In this document: positions 26,155-35,690 of the stretch, in pieces
Layout of the letters: every line of letters begins with the position of its first letter
Position numbering within the stretch: position 1 is the stretch's first letter
Assembly: GCA_964564285.1 (NCBI GenBank)
Contig: CAZMBZ010000001.1
Location: forward strand, 1-64,000
Source: JAUWQU01 sp964564285
GTDB lineage: Bacteria > Planctomycetota > Phycisphaerae > SM23-33
DNA: 64,000 bases
Reading direction: 5' to 3'
Notes under the pieces: model-generated
Told to the model about the DNA's origin: nothing
The model's database searches: none
What the model saw: only the letters and a program-made list of their open reading frames with translations
Position numbers and translations under genes: made by a program

Positions 26155-29100
26155 TTATGGCCCGTTGCCTTCAGTGGCCGGGCCTATAGGAAAGACATCG
26201 TCATAGTCATCGTCGGGCAAGGTCTTGTCGCCCAAAGTTGAAACCTTCGGTTGGAGGCCTTTTCGCGCAGCCTGGATCTTACCCGGCGTGTTTTCGAGCA
26301 TTTGGCGATCTTCGCGCATGGGGTCTTCTATCTTTTTGCCGAGTTCCAGAGCCTTGCTCCACAGTTCGACGGCCTTGTCGTGCCAGCCCAGACGCCAGTA
26401 GGTGTCGCCTGCATGGTCGAATATTACGCCATGACTGGGACTGTTGGCGCCTGGGTAGGCGATCAGTCGCTGGAACACGCGTCCTGCCATTCGCAATCGA
26501 CCTTGCTTGTAGAATACCCAACCGAGCGAGTCGGCGAAAGCGGTCTCTCCCGGTCTGGTAGCGACGGCCAGGCGGAGCATTTTCTCGGCTTCATCCAGCC
26601 GCTCGCCTCGAACGGCCAGCATATACCCCATGTTGTTGTTGGCGCTGGCATCCGTGGGGGCGATTGCCAGTGCGGCTTTCATGACGGTGGCGGCCTGATC
26701 GGACCTGCCCATTTCGCCGAGAATGTTGCTCTTAAGCGTCAGCAACTCGGGGTTTGTCGGATCGGTTGTGATCAACTCCTCGGCCAGCTTTAGCGCATCG
26801 CCGTTCTTGCCGGCGGCGATCTTCATTCGCACCGACATCTCGCCCAGCCATTTCCAGGCCTCGTTGGGCGTATCGGGCTTGCTGGCGGTCGTGGGCTGGA
26901 TGAATATCTTCTGCTTTCGCCACTTATCCAGGAGTCGGTCGGCCTGGTCGATCTTCTTTTCGTCGGCGAGCATCCCGATCAGCAGTCTTCGCGGGGCCAG
27001 GAGTTCAGGCGAGTCGGCGACCCATTGCTCGGCGAGCTTCAGGGCCTGCGGGTTCCGCTTGGCCTTGTCCAGGACAACCAGTTCAATCGCGTGGATGTTC
27101 CAGACGATCTCATCGGCGGCACTGGCCCAGGTGTCGATGTTAACGAGGGCCTTGTCGTACTGGGCGAGGCTGACGGCTCGGGCGACCATGGACACCACAG
27201 TTTGTGGCATCTTCTTAAGCGCCTCGGCGTAGGCGTCATCGGTCATGGTCTTGGAGGCCTGAAGGCCTTGGACGGCCTTGCGGAGAGCCGCAAGCTCCCC
27301 GGCGAAGGCCTGGATGCGTTCGAGGCTGCCGCCCAGCAGTTCGATGCTCTTGTCGTAGTCCTCACGATCCATCGCCGCCAGGGCCAGCCGCTGGCTGGGA
27401 GCCAGGGTCAGCATCTGGTCGGCAAAGTTCAGCGGATCGTCATTGCTGAGTTGGAGGGCCAGTTCCAGGCCCTTGTCGTACTGACCGACCATGCCCAGCA
27501 GATGCACTCGCAGCGATCGGAGTCGTCGCAGTGTGGGCTCGCCCGGATTCGACGCGATCCATGCGTCCATAACCTTCAGGGCCGCGTCCTGCTGGTTGCC
27601 GTCCTGCATGACTTGCAGCAACTCTTGGCGGTAGAGGGTCTGGATGTTGTCTTCCTGCGTGTCGGCGATCCATTGCTGGGCCAGTGTGCTGGCTCGGGCG
27701 AACCGCTTCATCCGTCCGAGCAGTTGGATATGTCGGACCCTGCCCCAGAGATCCTCTTGCTTGTCCTTGAGGGCACGGAATGTTTCGATGGCGGCAAGGG
27801 CGGTCCCAGGCTCGTTGGCGTCCTCCAGGGCGTCAACGTACAGGCGGGCCAGGTCCGCGTCGCCGGGGGTTTCATTGAACAGCGATCCAAAGAACTCAGC
27901 CCCGCGGGTTGTCTTTCCGACCGCGGTAAACAGCTCCGCCAGTGCTCTGCGAGCGGTGCGGTTGCCGGGCTGAGTCTGGGTGATGCGTTTTAGTTTCTCG
28001 GCTGCGGCGTCGAAGTCCTTCTTTCTGATTATTCCGGGGACGGGTCCCAGCAGCGCGCGTACGGTGAGCGCCTGAACGTCGGCGTTTTCGGGCGCGATGC
28101 TGGAAAGTTGGTCCAGTAGAGCCTTCGCTTCCTTTCGCTTGCCGGCGATCAGTGCCAGTTCAGCCAGCATAAGCCGGGTTTGGAGGTTGTCCGGGTCTTT
28201 CTTCACCAACTGTTTGACCAAGAGTTTCGCTTCGTTGTTTTTGCGAGAGGCCAAGTAGATGTCGAAGAGTTTTCTAGCGACTTGGTTGTTGTCGGGGTTT
28301 TGCATCAGGGCTCTGCGGAGGGTGCTGACCGCCTCTCGCAGGCGACCCGACGCGGAGTAAGCGTCGGCTAGCAGCAAGAGAACTGGTAGGTCGTCGCTCT
28401 TGTGTCGCCGGGCTTCTTCAAGCGATTTTATGGCTTCATCTGGTTTGCCGCGACTGAGTTCGACCTTGCCTCGGAGGTAGTAGGGCAGGTGGGTATCTTT
28501 GGCCACTTGGGCCATGCGGCTCAGCAGGCGGTCCACGCGGTCGTCTCGCTTCTGGGCGAGGTAGGCTTCAAGCAGGGCCTCGTAGGCCCGGTAGAAGTTC
28601 GGCTTCTTCTCAATCGATCGTTGATAGAGGTCCCCAGCCAGCAGGTCTTTGTCCTTGGCTGTGGCGAACAGTCCAGCCAGGTAAAAAAGGGCGTATTGAT
28701 TCTTCGACTCGGTCTTGCGGGCCAGTTCGGCAATGTCTCGCTCGACGCCTGGCTTATCCGCGGTGGCGGCGAGGTTCGGCATGCTCTGGGCCATTGCGCC
28801 CACGCTGGCAGGGTCGGTCGAGAGGGCACGGTCCATTACGTCCATCAGTTCGTCGTATCGCCCGCCCCGGCCGAAGTTGCTGCCAAGGATTCGCCAGATG
28901 TCCGCGTTGTTGGGCTGGCTTGTCACGACAGACAGCAGGATGGTCATGGCCTCGTCGGTCCAGCCAAGCTGCTGGGCTGTCCTGGCCAGGCTTACGGCGA
29001 TGTCGGAGCCCTGTTTATTACGTTTTGCCACCGTTTGCCAGAACCGTTCGGGCAGCTTGCGGTCCCCGCACTGGCGGCACAGGGCGCTGAGCATGCGCGG

Positions 29101-30066
29101 CAGGTTTCCGCGCTGAGCGGGCAGGCTGACCATGTCCAGCAGCATTGCCTCGACGCGGTCATATTCCTTCTCGCTCAGCAGTGCGTCGACGAGCAGGTTG
29201 GCGGTTCGGGTGCTGGTGCGATTACGGCGATAGGCGCGATCAAGCAGGGCGATGCCCTCGGGCGTTTTACGGAGCAGAAGCAGCAGTGCCCCTTGCCGGC
29301 TTAGAAGCCTTTCGGGGCGAAGTACCCACAGACGCAAGGTTGTCCGCTCGGCGTAGTTTCTGCCATGCAGGCTGGCCCAATCACCAAACTTGCGGTATGC
29401 CTCGAGCGAGGCTGACCAGTAGCCTTCTTTGTCCAGCAGCAGCGCCAGCGTCAGCAGCGCCTCGGCAGCGCGCGGGTTTTCCGGCGACACCTCCGAACAG
29501 AGCATCGCGGTGCGGATTTGGCGGATAGCTTGCTCGCTATGCTGCTGGGAGGCCGCGAGCTGACCCAGCAGAAGGTGCGTTTCGAGGTCGTCTCCGGCTG
29601 CCTTGGCGGCCGCGGCAAGATTCACCTCTGCCTTGCCGCGGTTTGACAAACCGATGTAGGCCCGCCCCAGCAGGCGGAGGATTTGGGCGTTTCCCGGCGC
29701 GAAGCCGGAGGCCCGTTCCAACTTTGCCACGGCCTTGGCGAAACTCCGCTGTGCGATGAGGGTTTTCGCCTGGGCCACCTCGTCGCGGACCGGCTCGGGC
29801 AGGGGATGGTCTTCGGGTTTGCTCGTTGGCGGCTCGATACTGGGCGTCAGTTCATGCAGACCCAGCAGGGCCTTGGCGGGGATTGGCTCGATTGGCGCTT
29901 CGCCAGGCCGCAGTGATGTGTCCGCAGTCGTGGCGGCGGGCGTGGTCGGAGCAGGCTGGCTTGTCGGACCAGCCGACAGTCCGTCGGTTTGGTCCTCGCA
30001 CCCCAATGCCAGCATCATCGAAGCTGCCAACGCTATCGCGGCTAAACGCGTCAGGGGGATAGTCAT
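26155..30066 (-). CDS. Giant TPR lipoprotein
   Basis: The 1303-residue product has a lipoprotein signal with lipobox LALGC (Cys23) followed by a Thr/Pro/Ala-rich spacer. The rest is almost wholly TPR-type helical repeats, with typical motifs such as NAQILRLLGRAYIGLSNRGK, NADIWRILGSNFGRGGRYDE and DASANNNMGYMLAVRGERLD. The size and lipoprotein signal recall the PrsT-type TPR lipoproteins of PEP-CTERM/exopolysaccharide systems. A PEP-CTERM substrate is encoded at 8352, but no other system component lies nearby, so that role is only a suggestion. It starts 17 bases after hisG ends, suggesting translational coupling. Confidence 0.85.
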   Translation of the reverse strand: MTIPLTRLAAIALAASMMLALGCEDQTDGLSAGPTSQPAPTTPAATTADTSLRPGEAPIEPIPAKALLGLHELTPSIEPPTSKPEDHPLPEPVRDEVAQAKTLIAQRSFAKAVAKLERASGFAPGNAQILRLLGRAYIGLSNRGKAEVNLAAAAKAAGDDLETHLLLGQLAASQQHSEQAIRQIRTAMLCSEVSPENPRAAEALLTLALLLDKEGYWSASLEAYRKFGDWASLHGRNYAERTTLRLWVLRPERLLSRQGALLLLLRKTPEGIALLDRAYRRNRTSTRTANLLVDALLSEKEYDRVEAMLLDMVSLPAQRGNLPRMLSALCRQCGDRKLPERFWQTVAKRNKQGSDIAVSLARTAQQLGWTDEAMTILLSVVTSQPNNADIWRILGSNFGRGGRYDELMDVMDRALSTDPASVGAMAQSMPNLAATADKPGVERDIAELARKTESKNQYALFYLAGLFATAKDKDLLAGDLYQRSIEKKPNFYRAYEALLEAYLAQKRDDRVDRLLSRMAQVAKDTHLPYYLRGKVELSRGKPDEAIKSLEEARRHKSDDLPVLLLLADAYSASGRLREAVSTLRRALMQNPDNNQVARKLFDIYLASRKNNEAKLLVKQLVKKDPDNLQTRLMLAELALIAGKRKEAKALLDQLSSIAPENADVQALTVRALLGPVPGIIRKKDFDAAAEKLKRITQTQPGNRTARRALAELFTAVGKTTRGAEFFGSLFNETPGDADLARLYVDALEDANEPGTALAAIETFRALKDKQEDLWGRVRHIQLLGRMKRFARASTLAQQWIADTQEDNIQTLYRQELLQVMQDGNQQDAALKVMDAWIASNPGEPTLRRLRSLRVHLLGMVGQYDKGLELALQLSNDDPLNFADQMLTLAPSQRLALAAMDREDYDKSIELLGGSLERIQAFAGELAALRKAVQGLQASKTMTDDAYAEALKKMPQTVVSMVARAVSLAQYDKALVNIDTWASAADEIVWNIHAIELVVLDKAKRNPQALKLAEQWVADSPELLAPRRLLIGMLADEKKIDQADRLLDKWRKQKIFIQPTTASKPDTPNEAWKWLGEMSVRMKIAAGKNGDALKLAEELITTDPTNPELLTLKSNILGEMGRSDQAATVMKAALAIAPTDASANNNMGYMLAVRGERLDEAEKMLRLAVATRPGETAFADSLGWVFYKQGRLRMAGRVFQRLIAYPGANSPSHGVIFDHAGDTYWRLGWHDKAVELWSKALELGKKIEDPMREDRQMLENTPGKIQAARKGLQPKVSTLGDKTLPDDDYDDVFPIGPATEGNGP

Positions 30067-30083
30067 TTAAACCTCGCCACCTG

Positions 30084-30965
30084 TTACGGAATCACCTTGT
30101 TAAGTGGGTACGTTATTATTCCCGTGGCGCCGGCTCGTTTGAGCTGGGGCACCAGTTCTCGCTCGATTTTTTCCTCGATTACCACCTCGACGGCGACCCA
30201 CTCCGAATCGTGTAGATTGGAGACAGTAGGGGACTTCTCGGCCGGGAGAATGGCGGTTATCTTATCGAGTCCGGAGCGGGGCACGTTCATTTTGAGCCCG
30301 ACTTTTTCACGGGCGTCGATTGCGCCCGTGAGCAGCAGGGCCATGTTTTCGATCATCTGCCGCTTCCAGTCGATTTTCATGGCTTTGTGGTTTGCGATGA
30401 ATCTCGTGGAGCTGGTGAGCAGCGTGTCGATTATGCGGAGCTTGTTGGCCTTGATGCTGGACCCGGTTTCGGTGACATCGACGATGGCGTCAAGGAGGCG
30501 GGCCTTGACCTCGGTCGCGCCCCAACTGAACTCCACCTTGGCGTTGATGTTCTTGTCTTGGAAGTATTTTCGTGTGGCCTTGACCAATTCGGTGGCGATG
30601 ATTCCGCCGTCGAGTTGCTCGGGCTTGGTCACATCGCTTTCCTCAGGAACGGCGAGAACCCATCGCACGGGGCGAAGGTTCTGCTTGGCGTATATGAGTT
30701 CGGCGACTTCGACTACGTCCGAGCCGTTCTCGCAGATCCAGTCGTAGCCGGTCAGTCCGGCGTCGATGACGCCGTCCTCGACGTATCGGCTGATTTCCTG
30801 GGCGCGGAACATAATCACGGCGATTCGGTCGTCGTCGATGGTGGGAAAATAGCTTCGCGAGGAAACGTTTATGTTGTAGCCAGCCCGCTGGAAGAGGTCC
30901 AGCGTGCTTTCCTGCAGCGAGCCCTTGGGGATGCCAAGTACGAATTTATCTTGCGGCTTTTCCAT
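30084..30965 (-). CDS. hisG: ATP phosphoribosyltransferase, long form
   Basis: HisG catalyses the first step of histidine synthesis, joining ATP and PRPP. The 293-residue length and a C-terminal ACT-like regulatory domain (about residues 215-290, ending ATGIITYPLNKVIP) mark the long, hexameric, HisZ-independent form. The catalytic part shows GIPKGSLQESTLDLF, GVIDAGLTGYDW and the PRPP-binding loop region LDAIVDVTETGSSIKANKL. The start at the ATG at 30965 is preferred to a TTG at 30980. No other his gene is in the window; hisG lies within a transcription/translation gene run. Confidence 0.95.
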   Translation of the reverse strand: MEKPQDKFVLGIPKGSLQESTLDLFQRAGYNINVSSRSYFPTIDDDRIAVIMFRAQEISRYVEDGVIDAGLTGYDWICENGSDVVEVAELIYAKQNLRPVRWVLAVPEESDVTKPEQLDGGIIATELVKATRKYFQDKNINAKVEFSWGATEVKARLLDAIVDVTETGSSIKANKLRIIDTLLTSSTRFIANHKAMKIDWKRQMIENMALLLTGAIDAREKVGLKMNVPRSGLDKITAILPAEKSPTVSNLHDSEWVAVEVVIEEKIERELVPQLKRAGATGIITYPLNKVIP

Positions 30966-31036
30966 GAGTGGGTCTCTCAAGCTCCGTATTGGCCAGTATG
31001 GCCTGTTGGGCTTGCGGGTAAATAGTTTAGTCTGAC

Positions 31037-31957
31037 TTACTTATCCTTGGTTTTTCGGGAGGTTTTCTTGGCGACCTTTTTGGTGACTTTTTTGGTGGTC
31101 TTCTTGGCGGCTTTTTTGGCGACTGGTTTTGTGGCCTTTTTGCTGACCTTCTTCTGGGTTGTCGCCTTTTTTGTAGATTTGGCGATAGGTCGCTTGCGTG
31201 CTTTTTGCTTCTTGGCCTCGGCGGCGGCTTTTGCCTCGGCCTCGGCTTTCTTGGCTTCGGCGGCGGCTTTTGCTTCGGCTTTCGCGTTGGCCTTGGCGGC
31301 CTCGGCGACGGCTTGCGCCTCAGCCTTGGCGTCGGCGGCTTTGCGTTTCTTGGTCAGCATCTTGTCATTCTTCGCGACGTACTCGCGGAAGAACTCATGG
31401 GCGGCGTGGGCCTGTTTCTGGAGGATTATCCTCTCCAGGAAGGCTTGGACGTCCTCGATGGTGCTGCCTGGATCTATGTATTCGTCCATTTCCAGGCAGT
31501 CGACGAGTCCTTGGTCGACGGGGATTGCATGGCCACCGAATATTTGCATCATCATCACCGCGGCTGCAAAGGGGGTGAGCCCCAGTTCGTGGAGGTGTCG
31601 CCGCAGGTCTCGTTTGGGCATCTTCTCGACGTAGTCGAGTTTCAGGTTATTTCGGCTGGTGAAGATAGCGTTCATTACCGAGGTGATTTCCTCGGCTTTT
31701 CGTCGCGCGTGGGGGAAATCTCGCCCAAGCGTGTCGGCGATTTCCTTAACAGGCGAGACGCGGAGTTCGTTTAGGTCCACGTACTCCTTTTCCAGGGTGT
31801 CGAAGGCCTTGGCGGCCTGCTTGGGCGCATCGGCAGCCAGGATGGCTTTGACCATCACGGCGAACGGGTCCTGATCAACCGGCGGGGGCGTGACCGACTT
31901 TCGCAGGCCGGACAGGAACTTTTTTATTTTCTTCTGGTACTTGGTGGCGTTCTTCAT
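31037..31957 (-). CDS. Endonuclease III-like HhH protein with histone-H1-like tail
   Basis: Residues about 1-200 of this 306-residue protein follow the endonuclease III/HhH-GPD layout: DPFAVMVKAILAADAPKQAA corresponds to the first helical core, and LTPFAAAVMMMQIFGGHAIP with VDQGLVDCL to the hairpin and catalytic-Asp region. Asp148 of VDQGL is in the place of the conserved catalytic Asp. The hairpin glycines and the lyase lysine are missing (Phe130 at the Lys position), and there is no iron-sulfur cysteine cluster. Residues about 205-306 are an Ala/Lys-rich tail (AEAKAAAEAKKAEAEAKAAA, then KKATKPVAKKAAKKTTKKVT) like histone H1 or bacterial H1-like DNA-binding proteins. It overlaps rbfA by four bases. 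Likely binds DNA; catalysis is doubtful. Confidence 0.82.
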   Translation of the reverse strand: MKNATKYQKKIKKFLSGLRKSVTPPPVDQDPFAVMVKAILAADAPKQAAKAFDTLEKEYVDLNELRVSPVKEIADTLGRDFPHARRKAEEITSVMNAIFTSRNNLKLDYVEKMPKRDLRRHLHELGLTPFAAAVMMMQIFGGHAIPVDQGLVDCLEMDEYIDPGSTIEDVQAFLERIILQKQAHAAHEFFREYVAKNDKMLTKKRKAADAKAEAQAVAEAAKANAKAEAKAAAEAKKAEAEAKAAAEAKKQKARKRPIAKSTKKATTQKKVSKKATKPVAKKAAKKTTKKVTKKVAKKTSRKTKDK

Positions 31958-32415
31958 GACCGCTGGTCCTGTTTGGTGTTGCCGGGCGGGGGCAGTTGCT
32001 CATCTGGCTGGCCCTGAGCTTGGCTGGTCTGGTTTGCGGCCTCGATGCGGGCCTGGTCCTTCTGCGCTACTTCTTCGGCCAGGCGCTGAATGATGTCCAA
32101 CGTATCTAAGGTTTTCTTGAATTCGGCATCCAGGGCGAAGGTCAGTATGGGGGTGTGACGAAGCGATATTTTCTTCGCCATGAGTTCCTGGACGTGCCCG
32201 GACGCGTGAGACAGTGCCGCAATCGTGCGGTTCTGCTGGCCCTTGGTACCCATGACTGAGACATAAACTTTGGCGGTTAGCAGGTCCTCGGTGACCTCGA
32301 CGCGCGTTACCGAAGTCCGGACCCGGTCTATGCGTGGGTCGGAAAGTTTGGTTAAAATTAACTCTCCCACGATCTGACGCATGAGGGCGGCTACTCGTTG
32401 TGTTCTACGACTCAT
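31954..32415 (-). CDS. rbfA: Ribosome-binding factor A
   Basis: RbfA helps 30S maturation by binding 16S rRNA near the 5' helix. The 153-residue product has the KH-like core, including RVAALMRQIVGELILTKLSD and VEVTEDLLTAKVYVSVMG, and LRHTPILTFALD. A polar Gln/Pro-rich tail follows, longer than in E. coli RbfA. Its ATGA stop/start overlap with the HhH gene indicates translational coupling. The position behind nusA, infB and DUF503 is the classical arrangement. Confidence 0.95.
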   Translation of the reverse strand: MSRRTQRVAALMRQIVGELILTKLSDPRIDRVRTSVTRVEVTEDLLTAKVYVSVMGTKGQQNRTIAALSHASGHVQELMAKKISLRHTPILTFALDAEFKKTLDTLDIIQRLAEEVAQKDQARIEAANQTSQAQGQPDEQLPPPGNTKQDQRS

Positions 32416-32482
32416 CCGAAGCTGTCTTTCAGGTATGCCAGGCCGGCACGCAGTTACTGCGTGCCGACGGGGGCAGGCGGGC

Positions 32483-32770
32483 TCAGAGCCACTGGACCTC
32501 GCTGGCCGCCAGGATCATATCCCTGTTCGTCGTCGCGGCGTTGACGATTTGCTGCAGAGCCCCGGCCAAGTATGCAGGGTCGCTACCGACCATGGCTACG
32601 GCCAATACCGCCCGCCGTCGGTTGTCCTGCGCGTCGACCTCGGATATCGACACGTTGAACCGCCTGGCGACGCGATCTTTGAAGCTCTTGACCAGTCTTC
32701 TTTTGTCTTTAAGGCTTGAGGCTTGGAGAATGTGAAACTCCAGATGCAACAGGCCCAGGCTTGTTTTCAT
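32483..32770 (-). CDS. DUF503 (YlxP-like) protein
   Basis: The 95-residue product matches the small DUF503 family: LHLEFHILQASSLKDKRRLV at the N-terminus, then FKDRVARRFNVSISEVDAQD and a central RAVLAVAMVGSDPAYL. This family commonly sits between infB and rbfA, as here, and is thought to act in ribosome maturation or RNA binding; no reaction is established. It starts 33 bases after infB ends. Confidence 0.9.
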   Translation of the reverse strand: MKTSLGLLHLEFHILQASSLKDKRRLVKSFKDRVARRFNVSISEVDAQDNRRRAVLAVAMVGSDPAYLAGALQQIVNAATTNRDMILAASEVQWL

Positions 32771-32803
32771 TGTTTCTTGCCAGCCAGCGGCCTGGCCGGG
32801 ACG

Positions 32804-35593
32804 TTAGAGGGTTCTCGCCACCTCGACCTTCTTGTAGAACTCCAGAGTATCACCTTCCTTGATGTCGTCGAAGCCGGCGATCTTCAGCCCGCACTCCATG
32901 CCCGAGCGGACTTCCTTGGCATCATCTTTGAATCGCTTGAGGCTTTCGAGTGTCCGCTCGTCAACAATAACGATGTTATTTCGCGTGACGCGGACGCGGG
33001 CGTTGCGGTTGGCCACGCCATCGAGCACCATGCAACCGGCAATTGAACCGACGCGGGAGACCTTGAAGACCTGCCTGATTTCGGCTCTGCCCAGCGTTTC
33101 CTCGCGGATCTCTGGGGTCAGGCCTTCTTCCAATGCCTTGCGGACGTCGTCAACGATATCGTAGATGACACGGTAGAGGCGGATATCGACGCCCTTTTCC
33201 TCGGCCAAGTGTCGGGCGGACGAGTCCGAAACCGCGTTGAAGCCGATGATCAATGCACTGGACGCCTCGGCGAGCGTTACGTCTCCGGTGGTTATCCCGC
33301 CGACGGCGGCGTGGAGGATGTTCACCTTCGCTTCGGCGGTGCTGAGCTTTTCCAACGATCCGGTCAGGGCCTCGATTGAGCCCTGCACGTCGGCCTTGAT
33401 AATCAGGGGCACTTCGCTGACTCGGCCCTGTTCGATGCCGCTGAGCAGGCTTTCCAGAGTGGCTTTGGCTCCTGAGGACAACTGGCGTGTGCGGCTTTGC
33501 TGTCGCCGGTCGTTGGCTGCGGTGCGGGCCTGATCGAGGTCGGCGACGACGAAGAACTTGTCGCCTGCTTCGGCGACGCAGTCAAGTCCGGCGATTTCCA
33601 CCGGCGTGCTGGGTCCGGCGGACTCGATTCTATTGCCCTTGTCGTCGAGGATCTGGCGCACTCGGCCGTGGCTTTGCCCGGCCAGGACGATGTCGCCGAC
33701 TTTCAGCGAGCCGTCGCGGATCAACAGCCTTACGAGCGCGCCTCTGGCGGTGTCCATTTCGGACTCGATAACGTAGCCGGTGGCCGGGGCGTCGGTCTCG
33801 GCCTGGAGCTCGAGCAGTTCGGCTTCGAGGCTGAGCACTTCGACAAGTTCTTCGATACCCTTGCCGGTTGTGGCGGATGTCTCCATTACTTCGACGTTTC
33901 CGCCCCATTGCCTCGGTTGGAGTTCGTGTTCGGCAAGCTGGGCCATGGCCCGCTGGACGTTGGCGTTGGGCAGGTCCACTTTGTTCAGTGCCACGACGAT
34001 GGGCACTTTGGCTGCCTTGGCGTGATTGATGGCCTCGATGGTTTGTGGCATAACGCCATCGTCGGCGGCCACGACGAGCACGACCACGTCGGTCATGTTG
34101 GCGCCGCGGGCACGCATGGCGGTGAAGGCCTCGTGGCCCGGGGTGTCCAGGAATACCACGTGCTTGTCGCCCACGTCGTAGCGGTAGCTACCGATATGCT
34201 GGGTTATACCGCCTGCCTCGCCGCTAGCGACGCCGGTGTGACGGATGTGGTCCAGCAGCGACGTCTTGCCGTGGTCGACGTGCCCGAGGAATGTGACGAC
34301 AGGCGCCCGATTGACCATCTCGCCGGTCTCGCGGGCTTCCATTTGGGCGACGACCTGCTCCTCGGCGGTTTGTTCGCGGCGGACGTCGAGTTCGATGTCG
34401 AAGTCGGCAACGGCTGCCTCGGCCAGTTCGACTGTGATCGTCTGGTTGGTTGTCGCCAGCGTACCCATTTCCATGAGCTTGCGGATGATCTCAGCCGCTT
34501 TGAGTCCGGTGGCGGCAGAGAGGCTTTTGATAGAGATTGGCTCGTCGATTTCGACCTTGCCGACCTTGATGGTGGGGCGCATCTGTCCACCTTTGCGGCC
34601 GACGGATGCCCTGTGTCTTCGCAGGCCTCCGCCCGCGGCAGCGGCCAGGCGAGCGGAACGTTCCTGGAGGTCGCGCTCTCGCCATTCCTTGAGCTTGTCG
34701 CCTCCGCCACCTGTGGCGCTGCGACCGGTGCCAGCGCGTCGGCGCGGGCTGCGCCGCTTGCCCTTCTTCTTGTCATCGCCCACGAAGGTCTTGCTGCCAT
34801 AGCTTCCTGCGCGAGATGTTCCCGCTCCGGGGCCTACGACGCTCGGTCCTACGCCCATTGGGGTAGGCGACGAGCGACGACGCGGGGCGGCGACGTGGTC
34901 CGGGGCCTCGATGCGAACGATACGCGGACCATGAAGTTTGGCTGGGCGGGGGACAACCTGTGGCCCGGCCGGCATTATCTCTGGCTTGGAGGGCGCGGGC
35001 TTTTGCGGGGTTTCGGTTGTCTCGGGCGCTTCGACTTTCGTGTTGTCGGCCTGTTCGGCCGCCACTTGAGCGGGCGGCTTTGTTTGGGGCTCTGCTTCGG
35101 CCTCGGCGGCGGCTTCGGTTTCGACCTCTGCTTCGGCTTCAACTGTCGGCGCTGGCTCTACGGCGGGAGGTACTTCGACCTCGGTGGCCGGGGATTCTGC
35201 CACGGCGACGGCGGGGGCTTGCTCTGCCTCGCTTTCGACGGGTTGCTCAGTCTCGACCGGCGCGGCCTCTGCCTCTGCTTCTGCCACGGTCTCTGCCACG
35301 GTTTCAGTTTCGGGCGCGGTTTCGGTCTCGGGCTCAGTCACGGGCTCGGGCTCGGTATGCCGACGGCTCTTGCGGGCCTCAGCTCGCGCTTTCTTGAGGT
35401 CCACGTGCTCGCTCGTTTCCACGGCTGTCTGCGAGGCATCCGCGCTGAACCATTCGCGCAGCGTCGCCTCCAGACCGGCCGAAAGCGTAGCCATGTGGTT
35501 CTTGATTTCCAGCCCCTCGGCGCGGCACTTCTCGAGCATTGCCTTGCTCTTTACGCCGAGTTCTCTTGCAAGTTCAAAAACGCGTGTTGCCAA
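32804..35593 (-). CDS. infB: Translation initiation factor IF-2
   Basis: IF-2 is the GTPase that positions initiator tRNA on the ribosome. The 929-residue protein starts with the IF2_N helical domain (RVFELARELGVKSKAMLEKC), then a Glu/Ala/Pro/Thr-rich linker of about 200 residues and a Gly/Arg-rich basic stretch. The G domain has GHVDHGKTSLLDHIR (G1, about residue 437 on), DTPGHEAF and NKVDLP, followed by domains II-IV. The start codon is TTG (35593-35591), supported by GGGAGG just upstream and by homology beginning at the next residue. The linker is one of the compositionally most biased stretches in the window. Confidence 0.97.
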   Translation of the reverse strand: MATRVFELARELGVKSKAMLEKCRAEGLEIKNHMATLSAGLEATLREWFSADASQTAVETSEHVDLKKARAEARKSRRHTEPEPVTEPETETAPETETVAETVAEAEAEAAPVETEQPVESEAEQAPAVAVAESPATEVEVPPAVEPAPTVEAEAEVETEAAAEAEAEPQTKPPAQVAAEQADNTKVEAPETTETPQKPAPSKPEIMPAGPQVVPRPAKLHGPRIVRIEAPDHVAAPRRRSSPTPMGVGPSVVGPGAGTSRAGSYGSKTFVGDDKKKGKRRSPRRRAGTGRSATGGGGDKLKEWRERDLQERSARLAAAAGGGLRRHRASVGRKGGQMRPTIKVGKVEIDEPISIKSLSAATGLKAAEIIRKLMEMGTLATTNQTITVELAEAAVADFDIELDVRREQTAEEQVVAQMEARETGEMVNRAPVVTFLGHVDHGKTSLLDHIRHTGVASGEAGGITQHIGSYRYDVGDKHVVFLDTPGHEAFTAMRARGANMTDVVVLVVAADDGVMPQTIEAINHAKAAKVPIVVALNKVDLPNANVQRAMAQLAEHELQPRQWGGNVEVMETSATTGKGIEELVEVLSLEAELLELQAETDAPATGYVIESEMDTARGALVRLLIRDGSLKVGDIVLAGQSHGRVRQILDDKGNRIESAGPSTPVEIAGLDCVAEAGDKFFVVADLDQARTAANDRRQQSRTRQLSSGAKATLESLLSGIEQGRVSEVPLIIKADVQGSIEALTGSLEKLSTAEAKVNILHAAVGGITTGDVTLAEASSALIIGFNAVSDSSARHLAEEKGVDIRLYRVIYDIVDDVRKALEEGLTPEIREETLGRAEIRQVFKVSRVGSIAGCMVLDGVANRNARVRVTRNNIVIVDERTLESLKRFKDDAKEVRSGMECGLKIAGFDDIKEGDTLEFYKKVEVARTL

Positions 35594-35690
35594 GGAAGCC
35601 TCCCGGCAATGCAGATATAAAAACCACTATCATCTTCAAGCCCAGGCCGAAACGATCGACCGGGCTGCTCACCCAACAGACTCAACCGTT

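Noticed and set aside
33497..35620. 707-residue plus-strand open frame opposite infB
   Set aside because: It mirrors the Glu/Ala-rich linker of IF-2 as Gly/Phe/Leu runs and has no motif of its own.
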